Positions 25,801 to 33,185 of a stretch of DNA of 36,280 bases are shown here, piece by piece (position 1 is the first letter of the stretch; each line of letters opens with the position of its first letter). Source of the DNA: Candidatus Magasanikiibacteriota bacterium (GTDB lineage: Bacteria > Patescibacteriota > Patescibacteriia > Magasanikbacterales > GWA2-37-8); assembly GCA_030650025.1 (NCBI GenBank), contig JAUSEN010000008.1, positions 65,164-101,443 on the forward strand, given 5' to 3'. Under the pieces are notes generated by a model. The model saw only the letters and a program-made list of their open reading frames with translations, had not been told where the DNA came from and made no database searches. The translations under genes and the position numbers were made by a program.

Positions 25801-28800
25801 TTTAACAGAATGCGGATTTTTCAGAACCGCTCCGCCGAGCGTATCTTTAATAGTACCGACCACCTTCTGGAGCGCGAGATCAACAATATCCACGCGATTA
25901 CCCGAAAAATGCGGTACGTATAAATAATTACCAAAGAGGGCCATATTATAAGCCGCTCCAGTGCCAACAATGGTTGGCTTCTTGACAGGCGCGTTTTTAT
26001 CAGTGACATCAAAGATCTCGATGCCATTGGCAGTTCCAAGATAAATAGTATTAGAAGCAAAAATCACCGAAGTGCCGCCGCCAACATTTTTAATTACGCC
26101 TTTGGGTGTTGGTTTTTGTTTATCGCTAACATCAATAATTTGTACTGTTAACCCACCGGCCGATGCCACATAAGCAAAATTACCGTCCACATCAATACTG
26201 TAAGGTCCATTCAGCGCGGCGCCTTGGTCGCCGTTCTTTAAAGCGGCCGCGTGTTTAGGCGTAGTCGGGTCGCTAATATCAATAATCTCTAGGGACCCTT
26301 TCCCGGCTCCGCCTTGAAAACCAGCGACATAAGCGTAATTACCCTCGACATCTAAAGTAATGGCCTGAACCAGCTCCGCCCCATTTTGCCCATGCCGAAT
26401 CGTAGCCACATGCTCTGGTTTGGCCGGATCTTTTACATCCAAGACTTCAAAAGCGCTAGCCCCATAAACTGCCACGTAGGCGTAATTTCCGACCACCTTG
26501 ATATCGGTCGGCGCGCTCAATTCCGCGGGTAAACCTTTAGCATTCTTAGCGCCATTAAGAATCAACGCGTGGTAAGTAACCGGCGGGTAAACAATCGCGT
26601 TATTAGAGAAGCCCCTCGCTAAAACCACGTTACCATCTAACGTAGCGGGATCAATGTGAGTGTCAAACACCGCCTCAATCGCGGTATTGCGGCAAACTTT
26701 ATCACTATTATCAACGGGGAAGCTAGAAATCAAATGCGGGCGCTGATAACAGCAAGAATTGTAGCCCACGCCAAAATCTTGGCCGTAAACCGCCGCGCAA
26801 TCCTGGTCTGACTTAAAACCGCAAGCGATAATAAATTTACCAGCGCCTTTAATTGTCCCGCCTTTGGTAAGTTGGTTAGTCTCGGCGCTAATATCGGTTC
26901 TCTGCGCTATGGGGGTGCCGGTTGGCGTGCCGCGGCCAATGCCAATCGCTAAAGCCCAAGGGTCAACTAAATTTAAGTGGTTAACAATAATAAAATTAAT
27001 ATCTTCACAACTCAAATCTTCGCCAATTCCCTGAATCGTATCGCCACAAACCGAAGGATCAGAATACAGCAAGCTGGATCCGGCATATTGGCCGCGCTCA
27101 TCACACCCTTCGGTATTTAAAGCGCATTTGCCAAATGGAGGAGTCGAAGTAGTAGCCAAACATTTATCATTACAACGCGCGTGGCGTTTGCCGTTGCCCA
27201 AATCACAGCCCGCGTCTTCGTCCCGGCTGGTTTCGCCATCTCCACACTGGCTAAAGGCCAGAGCGCAAGCAATTTTACGTTCATTTACCGTGAAACCGCT
27301 ATTGACCGCGTCCGGGCTTTGGCACCAAGCCGCGGATAATCGCGTACCCAGATGCAAACATTTCTCCGAACAACCGAGTGATGAGCTGGTTACTTTAGCA
27401 TCCGCCTCAATGCCTAAATCACAATCCTCACCGCTCCCGAGGTACCCGTTGCCGCAAACCGACGCGTTCACATTTTGCGCCCCGACTTGCTGGTTAGAAC
27501 CGAGGTGGCGGCAATCCGCGCTACAGCCAATCGTGCTCGCAGCGTCCTTCGGGTCGCAGGCTTCTCCTAATTCAACTTTGCCATTGCCGCAAACCGAATT
27601 CTTGGATTTGCCCAGGAAACGGCAATCCAGGCCACAGCCATTATCTAACATTGGCTTATCGCAATCCTCACCCGCTTCAACTAGGCCATTGCCGCAAACG
27701 GGAATATATGATGACACGCCCGCGGGCACATCACTGCCCTTCCTAATACAAGCATTGGTACAGAATGGACTTTTCCCTCGGCTGCTAAACTGCGCCACGC
27801 TTGCCACCTTAACATCCGAAGATTTCCATAGCCACCCCACTTGCCATGGGTCTAGCCGTTGGCCAATGGTACTGCAAGCGTCCGGCGCGGAATATGGCGC
27901 GGCGCCGTACATGGAACGATCAGTAATTTTTTCCGCAAAAAATTCGGCTGGCGCCACTTCTACCCTATCAATCAAACACTGATCTTTTTTGGTTTTAAAT
28001 CTCCAGATGAATTGCTTTTTATATGGAGAAGAGGTCGCGGCTGGGTTCCACAAATTGCCCGCCGACCATAATTGCTGGCTCGGCGTCGAAGTGGCGGACA
28101 AAACCACTCGATAAAAAGTATTGGGCGAGAGTATACTATGCGGTATGGTCAAAATCTTGCGCGCCGGCAGAGTAAACGACGGCAGGGTGTTGGTGGTGGT
28201 ATCAACTATGGCCAGACAATTTTCGTCCAAACAGCGCTGTAAATGAATGCTACTCCAATTAACATTGACATTGGCCATGGCAATATTAAACTCCGCGCCG
28301 ACCTCGGCATTAGTGCAGGCTTCTTGGCAATTAGGCCAAAAATTCTTGACCTCTGGCTTGCTTAAATCAATTGTTAAGGGGCTGTGGCCATCGTAGCGCA
28401 AGCTGTTAGTCACGGCCAGGGCATTAACATTAACCGCGTTATCCGGGTTAACTAAGCCAACCGCCACAGTATTGGCATTAGCCGCCGCTTTGGCTTCGCG
28501 CCCATAAACTGTGCTGGTCGGCCACATATCGCCATAATAAGTATTACTGGTATTCCAGCTCCAATTATAGCCAGACACGTCCATCATAATACAGCGTTGC
28601 GTCGAGAGGCCATTACCGAGGTATACTAGATCCCCGCTCGCTACTGCCCCGACTCGCTGACGAATTGGCTTTTCTAAAATTTCCGTCCAAAAAGCGTACG
28701 GAGTCACCACCACTTTCCGCATCTTGCAGTCCGTGGAGTCGGTTTTAAACACAAAACAATAAGCCGAATTAGGGTCGCACGGCCTGTCTGTCGCTAAAAA

Positions 28801-31800
28801 CAGCGAGGTAGTAACCGCGCCGGCTGATTTAATTGTCTTACCCAGCACTACTTGATACCAAAAACGATCCGGCCAAACAGCCCCGCCATTACGTTTTAAT
28901 TCCAAAAAGTGACGGCTATTCCCATTAGGGCCGCCAAATGACTGCTTCAAAACAAAACTCGACGGGTCGAGCGCCACCTTGGCCGCGGCCTGATTAACGC
29001 CATCATAAACTTGGCAAGTATTGCCCTCAACTGATATACAGCGATACACCGCCACGGAACTAGAATTAATCGTGCTCGAATTTATTAAAGTGCTAAATTC
29101 AATGTCGATTACCGCGTTGCGGCAGACATTATGATGATCGCCGGAATCATTTTTGTCCCACAAAATATTAGGCGTTGGGCTTGGCAAGGCTAACCCCGCT
29201 TCAGTGGCCGCGTCACAGCGCTCCACCACGTGAGGAACAGCCGGAATATCCTTGGTAGCAAAGCGCCAAATATATGAAGACGCCCTAGTGCCGCCGAGGC
29301 ACAGCTGGCCTTGCGGCTTGCAGATTCCTTTTTCAAAACCATTGCTACAGCATACCGCGTTAATCTCGGCGCAAGTGTCGCGCGCCGTGCAATCGTTGAC
29401 TGTAAAATTATAATTATTGCTCAAACGGTTATTGCCCAAAACTATCACGGGCCCGCTTTCCGTGCCCAAAACCGGCGTCACTTCAATAATATTGGCACCC
29501 TCGAAGGTGGAACTGGAAATAAAATTGGCTTTGACCCTCCCAATTGTGGTGGTAGCGCTGGCGCCCGCTTTCCAGAAATAAACTTCCGCGGCATTTCCAA
29601 AATTTTCGCCAATGGCCTTAACGCTCGCGCCTTTGGGGAGCGGCACTGGCCCGGCCGCCGGGTCCAGTTTACAAATACCGGGAGCGGGCGGGCCATTTAC
29701 TAGAGTGAAAGTTTTATTATTATCAAACAAGCTAAACTTGCCATCATCATCGCGGCGCACCCGTACCAAATAAGTGGTGCTGGCGGCGCCTTGGCTGGCG
29801 TTAAACTTTACTATAATTTGATTCGGAGTCCAAAAACCACTGCCGCACGCTTTCGGGAAGGTAAAGTCGCCATTATAAACAATATTATGGTCTTTATCGG
29901 CCGCGTCATAAAACATTACATTACCAAGGTTCGCGCCAAAATTCTTGCCCGTAATAGTGATATAATCGCCGCGCGCCGCATTGTCCGGATTTATTGTATA
30001 AATTACCGGGTCAACCTCCTGGCTTCCGGAATCAATGGAAAATCTCACGCCGTTGCTATCAATACCGTTTTTATTTACCGCTCGCACGGCGACTACCCCC
30101 GGGTTCAATGCCGGCACAAAAACTTCGTTGATTATAGTGTCAGTCCAGTTAACATTGCCTTTTTGCGGACCATTCTGCGTAATCAAATTATTCACCGTGC
30201 CCGCGGTTTGGCCAAACAAAACCTTGTTAATTTTAGGGTTATCTAGTGTGCCTAAGTTTTTCCCATATAAACTAACCGCCCCGCCCACAGTTTGCGAACG
30301 CGGCAAAACCGCGCACAACCCGGGGCGAATTAAATTATTAAATACATAATTAGGAATTTTTGGCCCCCAGGCGTCGTAAGTAACATCGGTAAACTGGCGG
30401 ATTTTACCGTCTTTGCCCGTGGTGCTAGGGGTTATTACTTTAAGCGGAACATCGCCACTAAGGCCGGGTGGCGCTGTTACCAAAATTTGCCATTGAATCC
30501 AATTATCAATCGGAGCCGCGCATTGCAAAAGGGGCGCCTCTACCCAATGGGTATTGTCGTTAACATTCGGGTTGGGCCGATTAGCAAAATAGACCTGTCC
30601 CGGCTCGTTGCCAAAATAGTAGCCGCTTAAACTAACATAGGTGCCGGCCGCGCCCGAGAGCGGCGACACCTCGGTAATACGCATTTTGTCTACACAGACC
30701 CCGGTGGTGGAGGGAGGAGTAATTTCGCACCAACCACTCGCGCAATCTTGGTCGCTGGTACAACTGCTATCGCTACAGGCGCCGCACTCTCCGCCGCAGG
30801 CCGGGGGCCCGGCTTCACCTTCGCCTAAATCCTTGTCAAGCGTAGTGTCAAAACAATGGGCTGACCGCAACCGCGCAATCTGGCTGTCGCTTCCGGCTTG
30901 CGCCGCCCAGTCCAAACCAATGGCCTCCAAAGTATACGTGGCGGCTCGCAAATTAATCGTGGGCCAAGCAATTTCCACCGTGCCGCTCGCCTGGCAGCCC
31001 GACAACGATTGGCTGCCAACCAAAAATGGCTGGCCGCCAACGCGGGTTTTGCTACCCAACCAAACCGCCAAATTACTGGACAAAAGATTGGGAGTGTTAT
31101 TAACATAAGCCCCGGCAATATCGATAACGCCGTCGCCGTTAAAATCACCCGATGTGATATCGAACATGGTGTTAAGGCCGGCTTTAAAATAGTCTGGAGC
31201 ACTAAACGTGCCATTGCCCTGGTTTAAAAGCAAATTCAAGGAAGCATTGCCAAAATGTTGGTATAAAGAAACAATTAAGTCCGGGTGGCCGTCGGCATTA
31301 ACGTCACTCACCACCACTTCGTTCGGATCGACCCCTACCGGGTAAAAGGCCGGGGCGCCAAAAGTGGCGTCGCCCTTGCCAAAATGCGCCGACACCACAT
31401 CGCCACCGGCTAGCCAGTGGGTCACCACTAAATCGGTTTGGCCATCACGGTTGACATCGGCCAAAGCCAAAGACGATGGGTTGCTGTTCTTACCGCCCGG
31501 GAGTTTAATAATTTTAGCAACCGGGTCCTGGAACGTGCCGTCGCCTTTGCCAAGGAGTATTTGCACTGCCGAGCCGGCCCCATCGGCCACGGCCAAATCA
31601 ACTTTACCGTCGCCGTTAAGGTCGGCGCTCGCGAGGCGCGTGGGCGCGGTGCCCGCCTGGTAAATAACGTCGGTTTTAAAGGTGCCATCGCCGTTGCCGA
31701 GGAGCACGGAGATAAGAGTATTGTTAAAGTACCGGGTGGCCACCAGGTCCAGTTTTTGGTCATTGTTCAAATCGGTTACCAACACAAAGGTGGCGCCCGA

Positions 31801-33180
31801 ACGCACCGGGAGCAAAGTGGGGCGGCGGAACGTGCCGTCGCCGTTGCCAAGGACTACGCCTAGGTTGCCGCCCCCAAACCCGGCTGGGGATACCAAATCT
31901 TCTCGGCCATCGCCGTTAAAATCCCCGCCTACTAAGTGGTAAGTCGGAAACCCTAAATTAATAAATTTATCTAAGCGAAACGTGCCGTCGCCGTTGCCTT
32001 TAAAGAAAGCCGCGCTTGAGGTCTGATTGCCGCCGACCAGTAAATCTAGTTTGTCGTCGCCGTTAAGGTCGGCGCTATGCACGCTTTGGGCCGAGGATTG
32101 GTTGCCTGAAGCCACCAGATAATTTTGAGCTGGTTCAAACGAACCGGCGCCTTGGTAAATTTGGCCCTCCAGTGAATAAAGGGAAATGTTTTGTAAACCA
32201 TTGTCGTCGCTAAAGCCTACCCTAACCGGCACCGTATCGCCAGCGCGTAAAATTGAAGCCGCCGAAGGGTATTCAATGCTAATGGCCGGGGGCAACCGGT
32301 CGACCGCGCCGCCAGTGGTAAAGGAAACAAACGAGCGGCAGTTGGCTCTGATCGCGCAATTAAGAACCAGGTTCGGATTGTCTTCGGCCTTGATTTTGGT
32401 AGTATCTTTAAAACCCAAGCTGTAGGTGGTGGAGGGCGCCAAACAGTCGTTGCCAGCTTCGGGCGCGCAAGATCCTTGGGGCACAAATTCAATTACATTG
32501 TGCTTATTGCCCGCGTACTGCCAGGCGCCCGGCACGGCTCCGGCCAAACCGGCTTTCTCAATTGTAATATTTTGCTGTAACGAAGCGTCCAGCGCCACCC
32601 CCCGATTAAAGACTATCACCGGATGCGCGTTGCGCAAACATAAAATGCCGCCGCCCGGGAGCTGCTCCACGTAAAAAAGGTCAGGAGTAAAATATGGGCT
32701 AATACCGCCACCCCCGCAAGGCCCGCCACTATCCACGCCGGTTTCACCAAAATTCTGAATTCCGTCCGAGCAGTGCGCCGGCACGTCCGTGGTCGCTTCC
32801 ACTAGCTTGCTAATCACAAAACTGACAATAGCGTAAGAAGATAAGATAATAGCCAAACCAATGACGGCGTTAATCATCATTTTCTTTGATTCTTGTATTC
32901 GCTCTTCATTGCCGCCCGCGGTCATCCATAAAAAGCCAGCGTATACCATGAGACCGAGCGCCAAAATTCCGAGGAAAGACAAGGCTACCCGAATTATTCG
33001 CGCTACCACGAGGCGCAAATCCGTGGCTGGCATTCCAAGCGCCTCCCCAATGGGGACGAGTCCTAGATCCGAGGGTTTAAGAGTTTGCGCTAATACTTGC
33101 GAACCAACCAAAAAACCTACTCCCAAAACAAGAGCGAAGACAGTTGCCAAGATATATTTTGCCTGCTGGTTAGATTTCAT
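19894..33180 (-). CDS. Giant (4428 aa) multidomain surface protein: pilin-like membrane N-terminus, Big_5, FG-GAP/VCBS propeller, IPT/TIG, Cys-rich CGNG repeats, LVIVD propeller, pseudopilin-like and LamG-like domains
   Basis: Uninterrupted 13.3 kb ORF. N-terminus LRLVVARIIRVALSFLGILALGLMVYAGFLWMTAGGNEERIQESKKMMINAVIGLAIILSSYAIVSFV; seven D-x-N-x-D repeats (31045-32130), seven LVIVD-type repeats (about 25561-26521), CGNGxVExGExCD repeats, and LamG-like WWRFED...VEAWINP...HVVGAYHF...GLIDEVKVYDRALS. Confidence 0.92.
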   Translation of the reverse strand: MKSNQQAKYILATVFALVLGVGFLVGSQVLAQTLKPSDLGLVPIGEALGMPATDLRLVVARIIRVALSFLGILALGLMVYAGFLWMTAGGNEERIQESKKMMINAVIGLAIILSSYAIVSFVISKLVEATTDVPAHCSDGIQNFGETGVDSGGPCGGGGISPYFTPDLFYVEQLPGGGILCLRNAHPVIVFNRGVALDASLQQNITIEKAGLAGAVPGAWQYAGNKHNVIEFVPQGSCAPEAGNDCLAPSTTYSLGFKDTTKIKAEDNPNLVLNCAIRANCRSFVSFTTGGAVDRLPPAISIEYPSAASILRAGDTVPVRVGFSDDNGLQNISLYSLEGQIYQGAGSFEPAQNYLVASGNQSSAQSVHSADLNGDDKLDLLVGGNQTSSAAFFKGNGDGTFRLDKFINLGFPTYHLVGGDFNGDGREDLVSPAGFGGGNLGVVLGNGDGTFRRPTLLPVRSGATFVLVTDLNNDQKLDLVATRYFNNTLISVLLGNGDGTFKTDVIYQAGTAPTRLASADLNGDGKVDLAVADGAGSAVQILLGKGDGTFQDPVAKIIKLPGGKNSNPSSLALADVNRDGQTDLVVTHWLAGGDVVSAHFGKGDATFGAPAFYPVGVDPNEVVVSDVNADGHPDLIVSLYQHFGNASLNLLLNQGNGTFSAPDYFKAGLNTMFDITSGDFNGDGVIDIAGAYVNNTPNLLSSNLAVWLGSKTRVGGQPFLVGSQSLSGCQASGTVEIAWPTINLRAATYTLEAIGLDWAAQAGSDSQIARLRSAHCFDTTLDKDLGEGEAGPPACGGECGACSDSSCTSDQDCASGWCEITPPSTTGVCVDKMRITEVSPLSGAAGTYVSLSGYYFGNEPGQVYFANRPNPNVNDNTHWVEAPLLQCAAPIDNWIQWQILVTAPPGLSGDVPLKVITPSTTGKDGKIRQFTDVTYDAWGPKIPNYVFNNLIRPGLCAVLPRSQTVGGAVSLYGKNLGTLDNPKINKVLFGQTAGTVNNLITQNGPQKGNVNWTDTIINEVFVPALNPGVVAVRAVNKNGIDSNGVRFSIDSGSQEVDPVIYTINPDNAARGDYITITGKNFGANLGNVMFYDAADKDHNIVYNGDFTFPKACGSGFWTPNQIIVKFNASQGAASTTYLVRVRRDDDGKFSLFDNNKTFTLVNGPPAPGICKLDPAAGPVPLPKGASVKAIGENFGNAAEVYFWKAGASATTTIGRVKANFISSSTFEGANIIEVTPVLGTESGPVIVLGNNRLSNNYNFTVNDCTARDTCAEINAVCCSNGFEKGICKPQGQLCLGGTRASSYIWRFATKDIPAVPHVVERCDAATEAGLALPSPTPNILWDKNDSGDHHNVCRNAVIDIEFSTLINSSTINSSSVAVYRCISVEGNTCQVYDGVNQAAAKVALDPSSFVLKQSFGGPNGNSRHFLELKRNGGAVWPDRFWYQVVLGKTIKSAGAVTTSLFLATDRPCDPNSAYCFVFKTDSTDCKMRKVVVTPYAFWTEILEKPIRQRVGAVASGDLVYLGNGLSTQRCIMMDVSGYNWSWNTSNTYYGDMWPTSTVYGREAKAAANANTVAVGLVNPDNAVNVNALAVTNSLRYDGHSPLTIDLSKPEVKNFWPNCQEACTNAEVGAEFNIAMANVNVNWSSIHLQRCLDENCLAIVDTTTNTLPSFTLPARKILTIPHSILSPNTFYRVVLSATSTPSQQLWSAGNLWNPAATSSPYKKQFIWRFKTKKDQCLIDRVEVAPAEFFAEKITDRSMYGAAPYSAPDACSTIGQRLDPWQVGWLWKSSDVKVASVAQFSSRGKSPFCTNACIRKGSDVPAGVSSYIPVCGNGLVEAGEDCDKPMLDNGCGLDCRFLGKSKNSVCGNGKVELGEACDPKDAASTIGCSADCRHLGSNQQVGAQNVNASVCGNGYLGSGEDCDLGIEADAKVTSSSLGCSEKCLHLGTRLSAAWCQSPDAVNSGFTVNERKIACALAFSQCGDGETSRDEDAGCDLGNGKRHARCNDKCLATTSTPPFGKCALNTEGCDERGQYAGSSLLYSDPSVCGDTIQGIGEDLSCEDINFIIVNHLNLVDPWALAIGIGRGTPTGTPIAQRTDISAETNQLTKGGTIKGAGKFIIACGFKSDQDCAAVYGQDFGVGYNSCCYQRPHLISSFPVDNSDKVCRNTAIEAVFDTHIDPATLDGNVVLARGFSNNAIVYPPVTYHALILNGAKNAKGLPAELSAPTDIKVVGNYAYVAVYGASAFEVLDVKDPAKPEHVATIRHGQNGAELVQAITLDVEGNYAYVAGFQGGAGKGSLEIIDISDPTTPKHAAALKNGDQGAALNGPYSIDVDGNFAYVASAGGLTVQIIDVSDKQKPTPKGVIKNVGGGTSVIFASNTIYLGTANGIEIFDVTDKNAPVKKPTIVGTGAAYNMALFGNYLYVPHFSGNRVDIVDLALQKVVGTIKDTLGGAVLKNPHSVKVAGNYLFVTNYGAPGAFEVIDITNKANPKHAAVLKAGEQGAKLLRSEGLDVSGNFAYIAGYGDNAIEIMNVGDFVNQKNPLGCITDVTGLIAKNNSGGWLARLSRNVAGWIRGIFGIKAEAVIIASRWCVGNEGGLASVVTDDATTTSWVVIQLTDALASTTDYAVIFKEGLRSAEGVRLATNALTNKSFNSKFTTGADICTVKTVGLTPATYIFSRVAATTTLRASALASGGVKIQSIKGVYDWNYLWEPLKNDWVILTNTTSDQNLVTAQNRNGELFVSAAANILNDIVNNTSGPVATGRSFLTVFLCENPWPPRGWYVNNAGPFDIFPYEDKLNGNDGFFFDPKRSASDTFDNTSVTPARSGSGYFNFRTYYCADQGKTGKLDDLPYLKPSVQTSTEALVEPEFGSCEYTGNVCKVNNDCGNKYATDKGDYVLTNGNTGICGVTTSSPKSEDRYYQGNSDLPVQCKVLADCKADTGFVAWASKIGGAQKCFNFTETPKALSCYKYPPLKRFLFTNPNNDDVVGIQVFANPLHLTAEQWYKAGQQAGGRGFSGQAQTLPNGIGGNPAAGDGNNIYIDALNYVSSSVNNKETGSLYSNIYLLSINSNPKPETRQVFDQLLKNLKLNVNLTDFGYCGQDINTPEFKKVCVSDLDCPAKQVCAAQVSKLKRDYQRLRDLKLMEAGLESYAAANRGQYPEIAQGSFLKNQTLSTWPSWTVLGSAVGFEMPKDPINQLGLAGTCASNTAKYCLSDEICGLKKNTNINDTCAWHDAKTGWSIANQRFSFACASTSLAYRYLFSTSTGYEIRPNFEDVGLPLDDKQMQSFVNGFDFVSTTRLGLGENKNYGPGICEMAEEITTFNAGRCGDRIINWANGEKCDPPGALYYGECTNNKVQINICDQKCQWVVSTTKSCADVYAKCDNGIVEVGEACDDGKLNGTYNHCDKGCKSFGKAGFCGDGSLQDKPRQYEMCDPSTELVNGNIGWCVAGKNFGIICKNDANCNTVLPNACQAFVLANPKYALAQSNSCNFDCQSRGPYCGNGIVEAQYGEECDGAAKCEVGGNKGTRACNATCHFTDSAAAGWWRFEDIYDAPGNSAYTPDSARFKFDAYFSDPAPDFVKEARGNSNALLFKDGVYAYAADFPPNFRLNPTTSLSVEAWINPSDYDSSWMRVAEKGGYSKGGGYSMQFLDMTGRISFMVFRPGFNNHFRIESSVIVTTNQWTHVVGAYHFNTSTQDQTLTLYINGELDKNASVIIYNGVDNPQNANTINDAVGWLTPSAEPLYIGRSSFGQQFFHGLIDEVKVYDRALSLNEVKDHYNNSWSCNVAPSAPVAVAPGECGDGKVAAKEACDNGNLNGVACNPSYGKPCSYCAFDCKNVVDVEPAQYCGNAVIESKEYCEVDNVTGQVYGAGDGAEKWWSFERIIKLNNDVRIIGSDSGFEFICNDDVNCPSFQVDGSVPFHADNNKVAHFVPGNKIALDYAGKNLTPPNNYSISYWLKDDASQTWVAYVTAVSKPNVVVYANGIVISQSSPFANMVSPLIIQNGSPVAIDDIKIYNRTLTQAEALNIFKLGTALDPAHNAYAVLQCSEETTAPGTFKKGVKQCINACSVLNIKETNTGSCLVCGRNADGVKVSGNIINVLDPGSNDPLYNNNQTLKTCGAYLDLFFLNANSQLENVAGINRVPGTNYTLMNGSDPALINSNPLCSNGTPHYKMTINVDYRDRSWDFQVLARPDPWQNDLIVSPVISKNGVKSASFGDGDRCATTKDVPNSERPNDIRVVVSWIKGHDLFSGFVEPDVAAPRFEFDGISMKQTTGPTYFDSPDNFGRAAWYHGSGETLGQTSVESYTINTASNGPAAMATKTFKFFVRTVGPEAPISALKGKAKLKVEIYYPEDTGATIFYNLFSRPNNKVYYFDLAEASENPSAPYWEVFNIRRADYDAGTLADITKRIAPIQTTTTLANGRVATDAKNFK
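25561..26521 (-). repeat. Tandem LVIVD-type repeats in the giant gene (seven)
   Basis: GNYAYVAVYGASAFEVLDV, GNYAYVAGFQ...LEIIDI, GNFAYVAS...VQIIDV, NTIYLGTANGIEIFDV, GNYLYVPHF...VDIVDL, GNYLFVTNYGAPGAFEVIDI, GNFAYIAGYGDNAIEIMNV. Confidence 0.8.
31045..32130 (-). repeat. Tandem FG-GAP/VCBS-type repeats in the giant gene (seven)
   Basis: DLNGDDKLD, DFNGDGRED, DLNNDQKLD, DLNGDGKVD, DVNRDGQTD, DVNADGHPD, DFNGDGVID, each about 50 aa apart; matching DNA repeats such as cgtgccgtcgccgttgcc about every 150 nt. Confidence 0.85.
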
Positions 33181-33185
33181 GTGGT

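Noticed and set aside
31045-32130. Regularly spaced repeats as a possible CRISPR array
   Set aside because: The ~150-nt period is a multiple-codon protein repeat (FG-GAP units) within an open frame; no short identical direct repeats with unique spacers.
20168-32674. Many ORFs antisense or out of frame within the giant gene
   Set aside because: Overlap a single uninterrupted 4428-codon frame with recognisable domains; compositions look like frame shadows.
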